64,000 bases of DNA from Stentor roeselii (GCA_006503475.1 RSEH01000204.1:24279-88278); one strand, 5' to 3'; counted from the stretch's first letter, positions 1-9,847 are shown. Notes: generated by a model from the letters alone, not told the origin. Program-made: numbers and translations.

Positions 1-120
1 AGATGTTAAGTATTTCGAGTCCCAGAGGTTTCCAGTGGTTTTGTAGAAGTCGAATGTTTTTTTTATTGGATCTGGTTCTGAGATTGGGGTGGGAATTGAG
101 AGGTCAAGACTTGGATCCAT
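1..120 (-). CDS. 5' end of an unidentified gene running off the left edge
   Basis: An ATG at 118-120 on the minus strand opens 40 codons without a stop down to base 1. The encoded start is MDPSLDLSIPTPISEPDPIK, followed by an acidic/aromatic stretch. The composition (Asp, Pro, Ser, Trp, Tyr) looks like protein rather than chance AT-rich DNA. The gene lies 108 bp upstream of the stop-proximal end of the next minus-strand gene (229-1764), the usual tandem spacing here. Only the N-terminus is visible, so no family can be assigned. The opposite strand also carries a 60-codon frame (3-185), which I take as the shadow. Confidence 0.5.
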   Translation of the reverse strand, partial: MDPSLDLSIPTPISEPDPIKKTFDFYKTTGNLWDSKYLTS

Positions 121-228
121 TGTTGGAAAGATTATTTGATTTATTCAGGGTGATTGAAAGTAGGTTTTATTTAAAGCTACTTTAAAGACTTCTTAAAAGA
201 CTTAAGGTGAAGATTAGGAAAATAACAT

Positions 229-1764
229 CTAAGTCTTATTATATCCTCCAGATACCAGGCCTTGAATCGTGCCAGGCAAGGCAGTGATCGGCTGTTTCAA
301 TCTACCAATACTCGAAAAAAGTTCCCTGGGTCTTATCTTTGAACCATACTCACAAGTGACTCTAACTCCTTGACAAAAACTAGCAAAATACCCTTTTCTT
401 TTATTCACACTTTTTTCTTCTTCTTCTTCAGGTTCCACCTGAGACACTTCAACAACTGGTGCTTGAAGTCGTTGATTTAAAAAAGTCTCATCCCATCGTT
501 TTAACTGCACCACCTGTGTTGTTGGAGATGAAGGAGCAGAGTAAATATGAGCAGAGTGCTTGACTTGAATCATTTCAGCTCCGCATTCGAGAAACTTTTT
601 CTTTATTCGAACTTTTCCGTTTGAAACCTTTTCTTTCACCTGTCGAGCGGAAATTGTGTAAAGATTTGCTTGTTGTTCTTTTCTGGGAAGGAGGGTAAAG
701 CCTCCTAAAGAATGAGTTTGCAATGATTTGAGTTTTTTATTTGGATTTATTTCGAAAGAACAAGTTTTTTCTAGTGTCAGGCGAGATGATGGCTGGGAAA
801 GAAGGAAAAATTGACTTTTTAAGTTGTTGTAGGACTCTTTTAATTCTAGTGAACAAGTCACGCTGTGAGCGCGACTTTGCTCTTCTTCTAAGGAGTAGAG
901 GTCGTTTTCTTCTTCGCTTTGGATTGAATCTGGATGACTTATTGAGTCGAGGTCAAAGTCCGAGTTGGTTTGGACTGAATAGTTACGGACTTTTACCGCT
1001 CGGCTTTGGATCAGGTCTTTGTAGAGGTCTTTATAGTTCGTTTTTTTTAGCTTTTCCTCGCTGAGTTTGTTTTTCAACTCAAAAATATCAGACTTGAGTC
1101 TCTCACTATTCTCAAAAGTTTTTGTACAGAAGCTTTTTTCTTTTTCTAGTAGTTTTTGCAAGAATCTCAATTTTTCTTCGAGTTTTTCAATCGTTTTTTC
1201 TTTATTTGCAAGTTCAGATTTATAACTTTCAGTTTTTTTTAAATCTTCTTCAGTTTTTTTCTGTGTCTTTACTTTTTCCTGTTGTAAAAAACTCTGAAGT
1301 TCAACTTCCAATATTTTTGTAGCCTTTTTCGTGGTTTGCAGTTCTTTTTTGTACTCATCTCTCTGAGCAGAAACCTCTAACAAATGTTTTTCAACATCTT
1401 CAATGTATGCATTAAGATCTTCAATAGTTTTACCAGTATGTTCAAGTTTATTTTCTGATCCCTCTAATGCAATTTCCAGTTTTTCAATCTGATACTGCGC
1501 AATTTCTTTAAACTCTTCTAATTTTTTCATCTGTTTAAAGTAATTATCAGCAAGATCTTGCAAAGTTTTAGCGATTTCAATCAACTTAGTACCTTTCTTC
1601 CCTAAAATTTCTACGATTTTACTAGAACCTTTTACATCACTCAATTCTTTTTCACTAAAAAGTGCGAGAATAGAAGACCCATCAAAAAATCTAGAATATT
1701 TCAGTACTTTATAACCAAGTTGTTCTCTAAGGTCAAGAGTCTTAGAATTATTACTTTTGTTCAT
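229..1764 (-). CDS. long coiled-coil protein, unidentified (511 aa)
   Basis: The frame runs from an ATG at 1762-1764 to a TAG stop. Residues about 45-270 are an almost continuous Lys/Glu/Leu coiled coil with heptad spacing and no proline. The C-terminal 240 residues are Ser/Gln/basic and probably disordered, with an acidic Glu run (EPEEEEEKS) near residue 450. This layout is typical of basal-body, cytoskeletal or trafficking scaffold proteins, but no signature identifies a family. The gene is divergent from the palmitoyltransferase gene with only 14 bp between the two ATGs, so the promoters must overlap each other or the transcribed regions. No introns are needed. Confidence 0.85.
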   Translation of the reverse strand: MNKSNNSKTLDLREQLGYKVLKYSRFFDGSSILALFSEKELSDVKGSSKIVEILGKKGTKLIEIAKTLQDLADNYFKQMKKLEEFKEIAQYQIEKLEIALEGSENKLEHTGKTIEDLNAYIEDVEKHLLEVSAQRDEYKKELQTTKKATKILEVELQSFLQQEKVKTQKKTEEDLKKTESYKSELANKEKTIEKLEEKLRFLQKLLEKEKSFCTKTFENSERLKSDIFELKNKLSEEKLKKTNYKDLYKDLIQSRAVKVRNYSVQTNSDFDLDSISHPDSIQSEEENDLYSLEEEQSRAHSVTCSLELKESYNNLKSQFFLLSQPSSRLTLEKTCSFEINPNKKLKSLQTHSLGGFTLLPRKEQQANLYTISARQVKEKVSNGKVRIKKKFLECGAEMIQVKHSAHIYSAPSSPTTQVVQLKRWDETFLNQRLQAPVVEVSQVEPEEEEEKSVNKRKGYFASFCQGVRVTCEYGSKIRPRELFSSIGRLKQPITALPGTIQGLVSGGYNKT

Positions 1765-1778
1765 TTATTGTAAAAACT
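1765..1778. promoter_or_regulatory. 14-bp divergent intergenic gap
   Basis: The ATG of the minus-strand coiled-coil gene ends at 1764 and the ATG of the plus-strand DHHC gene starts at 1779. The 14 bases between them are AT-only apart from one G and one C. Both 5' UTRs and any shared promoter elements must fit here or overlap the partner's coding sequence. Confidence 0.6.
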
Positions 1779-2501
1779 ATGGTTCTATTACAGGAAGTTT
1801 TTTACGTAATCCTCGCAGAACTACTCATTCTAGTCCCATCAATATCTCACATCATTCTTTCATCAAGAATCACTCACAGCATCCGTTTACCCTTTTGCCT
1901 AACATCAGGTTTTTTTTTAATCCTAAACTCATCTCTGCTTCTTTCTACAGTCCTTAAAGACCCAGGGCGACTGAGCAAGAACTTCACATCTGAAGACCCT
2001 TCACAAGTAGTTGAAATTCGAGGACAAGTCTTTCAAACCAAGGTCTGCCCAACTTGCAAGATAGTAAAAAGTCTTCGAACGCATCATTGCAAGGTCTGTG
2101 ATTCTTGTGTGGAACGTTTGGATCATCATTGTCCTTGGGTGGCTAATTGTGTAGGTAAGCGAAATCATCGAGATTTTGTGATGTTGTTGATTTTTACTAC
2201 CACCCAAGCGGTTTTTATGCTTTTCGCTAATATCGTTGAACTGGTCCTGCTTGACCCCCCCCCTGGAGGTATCGGAGGCGAGGTGATCCTCATCATTTAC
2301 TCAGTCGTCCTCGGATGGAGCCTGATGAGTCTTCTTCTCTACCAAGTCATGTTAATCATAAAAAACGAGACCACCCATGAAAATCGACGAAAGCTTTTCA
2401 ATAAAAACCCTTTCAACGAAGGCTGTTTTCGCAACTGTCTATCCTTCTGGCGCATGAAAGACGATTTGATTAAAGTCCTGAACCAAGACAACCAAGCCTA
2501 A
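1779..2501 (+). CDS. DHHC-type protein S-acyltransferase
   Basis: Predicted palmitoyltransferase that attaches fatty acyl groups to cysteines of membrane-associated proteins. The 240-residue protein has two N-terminal hydrophobic helices (about 5-30 and 38-58). A full cysteine-rich DHHC domain follows at about 88-132: CPTCKIVKSLRTHHCKVCDSC, then DHHCPW with the catalytic DHHC at 115-118, then NCVGKRNHRDF. Two more hydrophobic helices follow (about 134-156 and 165-190), giving the usual four-helix topology. It is short for the family because the C-terminal tail is brief; a TTxE-like motif (ETTHEN) is present. The start ATG lies 14 bp from the divergent neighbour. Identification is firm; the substrate is unknown. 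Confidence 0.93.
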   Translation: MVLLQEVFYVILAELLILVPSISHIILSSRITHSIRLPFCLTSGFFLILNSSLLLSTVLKDPGRLSKNFTSEDPSQVVEIRGQVFQTKVCPTCKIVKSLRTHHCKVCDSCVERLDHHCPWVANCVGKRNHRDFVMLLIFTTTQAVFMLFANIVELVLLDPPPGGIGGEVILIIYSVVLGWSLMSLLLYQVMLIIKNETTHENRRKLFNKNPFNEGCFRNCLSFWRMKDDLIKVLNQDNQA

Positions 2502-2541
2502 CTGTTAAATAGGAGCATTAAGCACCTGTAGTTAATAATTG

Positions 2542-3126
2542 ATGAAAACAGAACATTCCAACATTGTAGAAGAACCCCAAGAATACACTTATCACAGGCA
2601 CAGTGAGGAAAAGTCTACTATTTACTTCAGATGTTCAGATAAAAACTGCAAGGCTCGGGTGTTGTTTTCAAAAGAAACTTGCAGATTCACCATAAAGAAT
2701 CGACATCTTAGTCCTTCTACCCACAAGCCTAATTCAAGAAAGGCAATCACTGGCCAGCAGATGGCAAAAATCGCGACTTTGGTCAGAGGGCCGATTTCTT
2801 TAGCAGAGATCGGAGGAGACACTCCGATGTTGTTTTCAAATGACTCCTTTCAAATACTTGGAGACACTAGTAGAGACTTAGGTGAGTCTAAAGAACTCGC
2901 ACTTGTTAAAGTCTTTCAAGACTGCAGAAGACAAGCCAAAACCCTTTGCAAAGAAATGAGTAAGTCGCCTTCAGTCCTTTCAGTCAATCTTTTCGAGTCA
3001 GTTCAAGGAGAGTGCATCAAGTACATCGTGGAAATCGAATGCTTTCTGAAGGACAAGGAAAGAATAAGAAAAACTTTATCTGAAAAAGAGGCTCATATGA
3101 AAATAGAGACTTTTCGGAAGATTTAA
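2542..3126 (+). CDS. FLYWCH-like zinc-finger protein
   Basis: A 194-residue protein; I take the ATG at 2542 rather than the in-frame TTG just before it. The N-terminal 60 residues fit a FLYWCH/WRKY-GCM1-type finger: an aromatic YTYHRH start, then YFRCSDKNCKARV supplying two cysteines, then a basic stretch ending in HLSPSTHKP supplying the His ligands. Such fingers bind DNA or protein and are often derived from Mutator-like transposases. No transposase catalytic region follows; the rest is a helical, Lys/Glu-rich tail of unknown role. It sits 40 bp downstream of the DHHC gene on the same strand. The finger assignment is moderate; the biological role is open. Confidence 0.7.
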   Translation: MKTEHSNIVEEPQEYTYHRHSEEKSTIYFRCSDKNCKARVLFSKETCRFTIKNRHLSPSTHKPNSRKAITGQQMAKIATLVRGPISLAEIGGDTPMLFSNDSFQILGDTSRDLGESKELALVKVFQDCRRQAKTLCKEMSKSPSVLSVNLFESVQGECIKYIVEIECFLKDKERIRKTLSEKEAHMKIETFRKI

Positions 3127-3198
3127 TAAAGTTCTTAGTCATATGTAGAAAGACCAAAGTACTTGAATAGTGATTATCATTCTCAAAACCTATAAACT

Positions 3199-4572
3199 AT
3201 GGAAGACAAAAGTTTCAACTGGTTCTTGTCTGAATGTTCAGCACGGAAGCTGCGACTTAACATTTTAGAAGCTGGCATCTGTCGAGGTAGTCTTCTTCTT
3301 GACTGGTTCCAGACAGATCAATACGGAATCGTGATCCGGAAGCCAAAAAAAGACACAACCCGGACTAAGCACCTTTTAAGTTACTTTTTAAATCAGCGTC
3401 ATCCAGTGTTAGAAGAATACAACCCGGATAAGGTCATTTGTTACTTGTACCATAAGACTGGCGTCAAAGTAGTCACTTCAAAAGACTCCATCGAACTGGC
3501 TGAGAACCAACTTCATGGCTTGCAAGTCAGAAGTATTCACATGGCTCTTGTTAATTCTTTGAATCACTATAAAGCTTACCGTCTTCATGCCTGGAGCGAA
3601 GGTGGAGAACTCTGCCATAAACTTACATCTGGAAGAATCGCTAAAGATATGAATGAAGAAGTCACAGATGGAGGACTTTATGAAAAGGTTCTCAGTACTT
3701 TTATCTATATTTCTGATGTTATTGCGAAAAATCAGTTTAAAAATATCTCGACTGTTAAACTTGACCTTGTCACTGACTCGGGTGGAATTGTTTATATTGT
3801 TAAAGTTGTTGAATTGGTCTTAGATGACTCTTTTACAAAAAGTGAAGCTATTATTAGGAACTTGGCAAGAAGACCTAGTTTAAGGCAGGATGAAAGCAGT
3901 GAAGAAGATATCAGCAATGAAGACTTAGAAGGCATGCAGAATGAAATGAAACTTTTACAAGAATTAAGAAAAAAAAATACATCGGATTTTAAAATGCCTC
4001 TTAAAAAAAGAAGTGCTCCTAATTCTATGGCTTTTTTAGAAATGATTGCAAAAACTATTGATCGGGATAGAAAAACTCAGGAATTTAATGAAATGATTAA
4101 GAATAAAAAAATGATGCTTGAAAAAAATTATGCATCGAATAATAAAAAGATTTTTCAGATGAGGAGTATGAAAAATACGAGGGAAAATATTCCGAAAAAA
4201 CATGCTATTAAAACTATCAATGAATTACTTTATTATGTTGAAAAGACTAGGCCGAGGATTTGGCTTAAGGATGTGGTTGATGATACGAAAATTCATGATA
4301 TTCAAATTGAATCACAGACTACGAAAAATCGATATAATCAGACCTCGGAGTCGAAGGTAAGACCGAAGAAAAGACTTGTCTCACCCCCAAATCCTCCTAA
4401 ACTCGGATACGAGAGAAGTTCCCAGTTGATCTTCGAAAAACACAGAAGCCATCTAGGAATGAATTTGCATTCTTGCACCCCAAGCGCTCCATTAACCTCT
4501 CAAATCTTTCTCTCAAGTAAAAGATCAAGTCCAAAATCCCGTAAAAAGACCCGATCATCAATCTACAACTAA
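3199..4572 (+). CDS. unidentified protein, 457 aa
   Basis: The frame runs from an ATG at 3199 to TAA. Residues 1-220 look globular with mixed alpha/beta character. The middle (about 225-350) is charged, with an acidic patch (DESSEEDISNEDLEG), then Lys/Met/Asn-rich helices. The C-terminal 90 residues are basic, Ser/Pro-rich and probably disordered (SKRSSPKSRKKTRSS near the end). I recognise no family. It is convergent with the next gene, whose stop is only 23 bp away, so the two 3' UTRs overlap or are extremely short. Third-codon composition changes along the gene: G/T-rich in the middle, A/C-rich at the end. Confidence 0.8.
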   Translation: MEDKSFNWFLSECSARKLRLNILEAGICRGSLLLDWFQTDQYGIVIRKPKKDTTRTKHLLSYFLNQRHPVLEEYNPDKVICYLYHKTGVKVVTSKDSIELAENQLHGLQVRSIHMALVNSLNHYKAYRLHAWSEGGELCHKLTSGRIAKDMNEEVTDGGLYEKVLSTFIYISDVIAKNQFKNISTVKLDLVTDSGGIVYIVKVVELVLDDSFTKSEAIIRNLARRPSLRQDESSEEDISNEDLEGMQNEMKLLQELRKKNTSDFKMPLKKRSAPNSMAFLEMIAKTIDRDRKTQEFNEMIKNKKMMLEKNYASNNKKIFQMRSMKNTRENIPKKHAIKTINELLYYVEKTRPRIWLKDVVDDTKIHDIQIESQTTKNRYNQTSESKVRPKKRLVSPPNPPKLGYERSSQLIFEKHRSHLGMNLHSCTPSAPLTSQIFLSSKRSSPKSRKKTRSSIYN

Positions 4573-4595
4573 TAAACCTTAAATGTATTAATATC

Positions 4596-5504
4596 TTAAT
4601 CATTCAAATACAAGCTCTTAACAGGTGTAAACGAAGCTTTAATCCCTTTAAGTTCAAATCCTGAGTAAAACCTGGAGCTTTTCGCTTTAATTAAAGCAGG
4701 AGTCACATTTCTAATCGGTGACTTATTTTTTTTCCTCACGACTTCAATCAAATTCATAGATTTCGTGATTTTCGAGTCAAAAGTTTTCTCTTCTTTTCGA
4801 CTATTAAAGTACTCTTTAGGCGGAGATATTTTCTTAAAAATCTCAGGTAACTGTCCAGAAGTACTCGAAGGTGTTAAACTTCTCATCAAAAAGTTCATCC
4901 AAGGGTGAAAAGAAGCTCTTGGGTGTTCTTTCAAGTGCCTTTTATTATAAAGGTTAACCGAGCAAAACATCGGCGACTGTCTTAAAGACTTGATACTATT
5001 TTGAAGTATTCTGCAATATTCATTCGCCAAGCAGCTTCTAGCCAGGGTGTCAACAATTTCAAATAAAATGTCGTAAAACTCAGCAAATGTCAGTCCGAGT
5101 TTGTTGGAAAAGTCGAAAGAATTGTCTTGTTTCGAGTTCAACTTGATCAGGCTGGGGTTTCCAAGTGACTGCGGGTTTGACTTGTAAAGAACTTCGACTA
5201 ACTGCTCATGAACTTCTCGTGATAATGCTCGATGTGACCCTGGGTTTAAAAAGTGCCATAATTGGAAGACTGTCTGGAAATAAGGAGATGCACGCTTTAG
5301 TTCTACTCGTTTTGCTAGAGATGTTATTGGGTACAGGTCTAGAACTTTTAAAGACTCACGAAAGATAAATACGTGTTGACCGTCGGAGGTTATTGTGTTC
5401 GTGTTTGAGATGCAGGATTGACGACCTACTCGCCATTTACTTGCACCTCGGAAGGATGAATACGGACGGGCAATTATTTCGATTTCGTATAAGATACTTT
5501 CCAT
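4596..5504 (-). CDS. unidentified protein, 302 aa
   Basis: ATG at 5502-5504, TAA stop. Residues about 1-200 are probably folded, with conserved-looking hydrophobic and aromatic positions (for example FAEFYDILFEIVDTLARSCL near 140). The C-terminal third is basic and Ser/Lys-rich (KKNKSPIRNVTPALIKAKSS). No catalytic motif, membrane helix or repeat is evident and I do not recognise a family. It faces the 3' end of the 457-residue gene across 23 bp. On the other side it diverges from SHMT with 144 bp between ATGs. Confidence 0.8.
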   Translation of the reverse strand: MESILYEIEIIARPYSSFRGASKWRVGRQSCISNTNTITSDGQHVFIFRESLKVLDLYPITSLAKRVELKRASPYFQTVFQLWHFLNPGSHRALSREVHEQLVEVLYKSNPQSLGNPSLIKLNSKQDNSFDFSNKLGLTFAEFYDILFEIVDTLARSCLANEYCRILQNSIKSLRQSPMFCSVNLYNKRHLKEHPRASFHPWMNFLMRSLTPSSTSGQLPEIFKKISPPKEYFNSRKEEKTFDSKITKSMNLIEVVRKKNKSPIRNVTPALIKAKSSRFYSGFELKGIKASFTPVKSLYLND

Positions 5505-5648
5505 TGTTTATAGAAATATTTTACATTATTCAAGAGTTTAAGGATGGAAGGTGTCTTAAATTATTAAGAATTGAGTAATGTTAAATTTTTTAGTTTCCTG
5601 TTTAAGCCATTCATATTTGATACTTTATTAAAGATACTGGTAATAAAT

Positions 5649-7001
5649 ATGGACCCTCATCTATCTGACGTGGACCCAGAACTTTTCGACCTGATAGAAA
5701 AAGAAAAGTGTCGTCAATTCACAGGTATCGAGTTGATCGCATCAGAAAATTTCACCTCTCAAGCTGTGATGGACTGTTTAGGTTCATGTCTAACCAACAA
5801 GTACAGTGAAGGTCTTCCATATAAAAGATACTACGGAGGAAATGAGTTCATTGATGAAATCGAGTCTCTCTGTCAGCGTCGTGCTTTATCAGCTTACAAA
5901 CTAGACAGTTCAACATGGGGAGTAAACGTGCAGCCCTACTCAGGAAGTCCCGCGAATTTCGAGGTCTACACAGCTCTTCTACAGCCACAAGACCGAATAA
6001 TGGGCCTGGGGCTTCCATCAGGGGGGCACTTGACTCACGGTTACTACACTGCAAAGAAGAAGATCTCAGCAAGTTCAATTTACTTCCAGTCACTTCCCTA
6101 CGGACTCTGCAAAGAAACAGGCCAAATCGACTATGAAGCTTTAGAAAGTACTGCAAAGGTCTTTCTACCTAAATTAATCATTGCTGGAGCAAGTGCTTAT
6201 CCAAGAGATTATAACTATCAAAGGTTTAAAGATATCTGCACAGCTGTTGGCGCTCTCTTCATGGTCGACATGGCGCATTTCTCAGGACTTGTCGCAGGTG
6301 GAGTCGTGAATAACCCTTTTGACTTCGCTGATATCGTCACCACCACGACTCACAAAACAATGAGAGGCCCTCGAGGCGCTTTGATTTTTTACAAGAAACA
6401 ATTTGAAGACCAGATCAACTCAGCAGTCTTCCCCGCTCTTCAAGGTGGTCCTCATAATAACGCGATTGCAGGAATTGCGACTCAGTTAAGAGAATTGAAT
6501 TCAGAAGACTTCAGGAATTATAGTTTGAAAGTCGTGGCCAATGCCAAGGCATTGGCTGATTCACTTTCTGGCTTCGGGTATCAACTGGTGTCTGGAGGGA
6601 CTGATAATCATCTGGTCCTTTGGGACTTAAGGGCTTTGAAACTGACAGGAAATAAAGTAGAGAAAGTTTGTGATGCTGTTAAAATTACTCTTAATAAAAA
6701 CTCGGTACCTGGAGATACCTCTGCACTTACTCCTGGAGGTGTTAGGGTCGGCACTCCTGCTATGACTACTCGTGGAGCGAATGAGGAGGACTTTAAGGTT
6801 ATTGCTGGGTTTTTACATAGAGTTGTTCAGATTTCACTTGAAATTCAGGAAAAACATGGAAGTAAGTTGGAAGGATTCCTTGCTGGAATTAAAGAAAATG
6901 GAAAGGTTCAAGAGTTGAGAAGAGATGTTGAAGAGTTTTCTGTTAGGTTTGTTATGCCTGGGTTTAATGTGGAGACGATGAAGTATAAAAGACTAGATTA
7001 A
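5649..7001 (+). CDS. SHMT: serine hydroxymethyltransferase (glycine hydroxymethyltransferase)
   Basis: PLP enzyme that interconverts serine and glycine while loading a one-carbon unit on tetrahydrofolate. The 450 residues start at the ATG at 5649; an upstream in-frame TTG extension to 5571 is not a credible start and would add a hydrophobic stretch lacking family similarity. Diagnostic motifs are [10 protein letters not shown] near the N-terminus, [20 protein letters not shown], the PLP-lysine block [15 protein letters not shown] with the Schiff-base lysine at residue 236 (codon 6354-6356), and a C-terminal [17 protein letters not shown]. No mitochondrial leader is evident, so it is likely cytosolic. 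Codons are A/C-ending up to about 6,480 and G/T-ending afterwards. Confidence 0.97.
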   Translation: MDPHLSDVDPELFDLIEKEKCRQFTGIELIASENFTSQAVMDCLGSCLTNKYSEGLPYKRYYGGNEFIDEIESLCQRRALSAYKLDSSTWGVNVQPYSGSPANFEVYTALLQPQDRIMGLGLPSGGHLTHGYYTAKKKISASSIYFQSLPYGLCKETGQIDYEALESTAKVFLPKLIIAGASAYPRDYNYQRFKDICTAVGALFMVDMAHFSGLVAGGVVNNPFDFADIVTTTTHKTMRGPRGALIFYKKQFEDQINSAVFPALQGGPHNNAIAGIATQLRELNSEDFRNYSLKVVANAKALADSLSGFGYQLVSGGTDNHLVLWDLRALKLTGNKVEKVCDAVKITLNKNSVPGDTSALTPGGVRVGTPAMTTRGANEEDFKVIAGFLHRVVQISLEIQEKHGSKLEGFLAGIKENGKVQELRRDVEEFSVRFVMPGFNVETMKYKRLD

Positions 7002-7059
7002 AGATTTTAGGAATTTTTTTGGAAGTTTTAAAACTTTTGGTTTAAATTGGGAAGAGTTG

Positions 7060-8139
7060 ATGAAGACTGATAAAGAGAATATGGAATCTCAGAGTGAGTT
7101 TAAAGAAGAAAAACAACTGACGTTTAACCACAACTCTTTTTTTGAGCTGCCTCCTCTTTGTGGCCTGAAAAAACAACTGAACCAGTCCCCACGTCGTCGA
7201 ATAATTACTTTAAAACTTCCAAAAGTAGAGCTTTCTTCAAAAGACACTCATTATTCCGGATTTCCTCTTTCTTTACTCTCTCAAAATCCTGACAATAGAA
7301 AACTTTCAATGAGTGTCGACTGTCGGTTAAAAGAACAGTCCTTATTAAGCACCTCTCCTTTAAAATCAAAAATAAACAACTACCAACTTTTTCTTGAAGA
7401 CTCTTCGAAACTCAAACATCGACGAGCGCGACTTTCTTCTTTGCAAGTCAGACTAAAGCGAAAAATGGCTGGGTTTAAAGGCAGGCCGACGAAAACTCCT
7501 TCAAAAGAAAATATTTTAATTCAAGGTCAGGCAAAACCATCGAAAGAACCGATAAACGTCTTGCCAGTCAATGAAAATTCTTTATTTTGTGTTGGGAAGA
7601 ACTTTAGACTTGCTGTTGAAAGCAAGTTTTTAAGTGTTTTTGAAGAAGTTGATATTAATAAAACTGGAGTGATTGTCTTAGATGACTTTATCAACCTCGT
7701 CATTTTTAGGAGCTTGAAAGAAGGAGAAAAACATGAAAATTACTTTCAGATCAAGCAAAAGTCACTTGAAATGTTTCATTTGTTTTACTTTGTCACTGGA
7801 AAGAGCAAGGTTCAGAAAAATGATTTTTTTGCGGTTTGCTCGGTTTTTGAGTACTTTTTTAGCCACTTGCAACCGAATGACATGCTGAAGTTGGAAGGAC
7901 TTAAAATGCTTTTAGAGAAGTTAGAAGAAATGAAGCAGGTTTTTACTTGTTATAGTAAAAGAGATGTGGTTGATGACAGGGAGTTTAAAAGTTTATTGGC
8001 TTGTGCCCAGGTTGATGATATTTTCTTGATTTTAAATCTGCTTTTTTCAGAACCTGTTAATTTTTCCAGGTTTTTGTTGTACTTGCCGATATTTTTACAT
8101 GTTCATAAAGAATTGACTAGCAACTCGGTTTTAAATTAA
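7060..8139 (+). CDS. EF-hand-like protein, 359 aa
   Basis: The frame starts at the ATG at 7060 (a TTG directly upstream is ignored) and ends TAA. The first 170 residues are basic and Ser/Pro-rich, probably disordered. A single recognisable EF-hand-like calcium loop lies at about residues 198-209, DINKTGVIVLDD, with Asp, Asn, Thr and Gly at loop positions 1, 3, 5 and 6 and an acidic residue at 12. It is flanked by helices, followed by degenerate helical repeats that may be further divergent EF-hands (around FFAVCSVFEYFFSHL and CYSKRDVVDDREFKSLL). Calcium binding by one hand is an inference. The gene lies 58 bp downstream of SHMT. Confidence 0.75.
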   Translation: MKTDKENMESQSEFKEEKQLTFNHNSFFELPPLCGLKKQLNQSPRRRIITLKLPKVELSSKDTHYSGFPLSLLSQNPDNRKLSMSVDCRLKEQSLLSTSPLKSKINNYQLFLEDSSKLKHRRARLSSLQVRLKRKMAGFKGRPTKTPSKENILIQGQAKPSKEPINVLPVNENSLFCVGKNFRLAVESKFLSVFEEVDINKTGVIVLDDFINLVIFRSLKEGEKHENYFQIKQKSLEMFHLFYFVTGKSKVQKNDFFAVCSVFEYFFSHLQPNDMLKLEGLKMLLEKLEEMKQVFTCYSKRDVVDDREFKSLLACAQVDDIFLILNLLFSEPVNFSRFLLYLPIFLHVHKELTSNSVLN

Positions 8140-9113
8140 TTAAGTGGAATAATTTTTACTTTTTTTATATGGTTGGCAAGGTTGAGGATTTTTTAGATTT
8201 GTTTAATTTTGAAGGTTTTCTTGAATTTTTAGAAGATCAGAGGGTCTTGGTTTGTCTACAATTTTTTTATCTTTTTGTTAGCTTTGATTGTCAGGTGAAG
8301 TTTCAGTCATTACATCAGGAGATAATAATGATTGATTTACATTGATTTTTAGAAATTTAGTCTTGAAAGGTACTGAAAAGCTTTTAAAGTCGTTAAAAAC
8401 TGCTTCTGGATGATAGGGCTGTATTTTAGAAGTAGACTTTTATGGAGTGAGTGAGTCTTCATCTTCAATGGATATTTCTACAATATGAAGTTATAGACAT
8501 TATCAAATACCTTATAGATATTTGTAATAGCCTTCTAAATTTCTATAAATAGCATCTTCTACAATACACATTAAGATATCTTTTGAAGCTTTATTTAAAA
8601 TTAGACATTTCAAACGATTGTAGACAAATATTTTATAATTAATAAACCTTTATATCTTAGATAATAATTTTATTTTCTAGTTGATTAGTTTAAATTTAGA
8701 GCTTATATCAATGTCATCTTTCGGTTGAATTATTATATAAATCTACATTCGGTTTAAATTATTCTCATCATTAGTTACTGCTGATAATTTTTTTTCAACT
8801 TCTCGTTAATTATGAGTAAAACTTACAATTGATATAAACATTCTCATCATCTCTTTAAATATCACATAAAATCTCCAACTGATATCAATTCTAAATTTAT
8901 TTGTATACCACTTTTCACAAATTTTACTTCAAACCCTTCAATCAACTTAATTCCAACACTAAAAAATCATCTAAATCCAAATAAATCCACTCTAAAAATC
9001 TTTCAAATAAATCCAGTCATCAAAAGTATTAAAAATCCCAAGATTGAAACCTAATAACATCAAAATAAAATAACCACTCACTAATGCCCTACTTAACCCG
9101 TTCTAAATCAAAC
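8140..9113. other. AT-rich gap between convergent genes, nothing recognised
   Basis: About 970 bp between two convergent stop codons. Stop codons are frequent in all frames. There are loose, imperfect echoes of a short ATTCTCATCAT-type string around 8,760-8,860. I see no tRNA, no coding remnant and no clear repeat family. Confidence 0.5.
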
Positions 9114-9647
9114 TTACTGCATGGCACTCACATTGAAACTTTGTCTAAAGCTAGTAGAAGTCCTATTGCCATGTCTCCTTCCCGGTGACAAGCTAGTACT
9201 AGGTCTAGTAAAAGTTTCCCTTTCATCCTTTTTCTTCTTAATGGCCTTTTCAATAAGCCTCGTAAGTCTATCAGCTTTTGACTGACTAAGTCCAGGAAAC
9301 TGTTCCTTGACCTTAGCCAAGGCATTATCTTCCTTAGAACTCTGCAAAACAACACTTCCATTAGTAAACTGTTTCAAATACCTATTTTTTTTCTGCTCAT
9401 AAACCACATGTTCCCGATACTGAGACCTACAACTCTTCCTTTTCTTAAAATTCGAAGGATTCATCAAAGGTTCAAAAAATTTGAAATCATGTTGAACCTC
9501 ATCAGGTCTTCGATTATGAATAAAAAGTCGAAAATCAATAAACCTTTGATCAGGCAGTCCTTGTTTCAAATAAAAAGGTAAAACTTTCTTCTTTTCCTTA
9601 AAAACCCTGAATTTTTTCAAGGCACTTTTGACTTTCCGTTCCTCCAT
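9114..9647 (-). CDS. small basic unidentified protein, 177 aa
   Basis: ATG at 9645-9647, TAA stop. The protein is strongly basic, beginning MEERKVKSALKKFRVFKEKK. It contains a helical Lys-rich segment (LIEKAIKKKKDERE, about 131-144) and a Ser/Thr/Arg-rich tail. There is no membrane segment or catalytic motif. Its ATG lies only 2 bp after the TAG of the upstream cyclophilin gene on the same strand, so it either has a 5' end inside the cyclophilin coding region or is co-transcribed with it. Composition would suit a nucleic-acid or ribosome-associated protein, but that is speculation. Confidence 0.75.
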   Translation of the reverse strand: MEERKVKSALKKFRVFKEKKKVLPFYLKQGLPDQRFIDFRLFIHNRRPDEVQHDFKFFEPLMNPSNFKKRKSCRSQYREHVVYEQKKNRYLKQFTNGSVVLQSSKEDNALAKVKEQFPGLSQSKADRLTRLIEKAIKKKKDERETFTRPSTSLSPGRRHGNRTSTSFRQSFNVSAMQ

Positions 9648-9649
9648 TA

Positions 9650-9812
9650 CTAATTACTTTTAGCTATTTCTCCACAGTCTTCAATCACAATTCTTCCTCG
9701 GGTAGTTCCTGCATTAGTCCCCATTGCTTCAATCTTTTTTACCACATCCCATCCTTCGACGACCCTTCCAAAAACTGTGTGTTTTCCGTCAAGCCATGGA
9801 CAAGGAATAACT

Positions 9813-9847
<35 letters not shown>

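Noticed and set aside
5848-6156. Antisense frame inside SHMT (102 codons).
   Set aside because: Shadow of a highly conserved enzyme gene; no independent support. The same applies to antisense frames inside GDH and the decarboxylase gene.
9640-9665. A 16-nt GT-AG intron joining the cyclophilin to the downstream gene.
   Set aside because: Removing it leads into a frame different from that of the downstream gene, and both genes have complete starts and stops.
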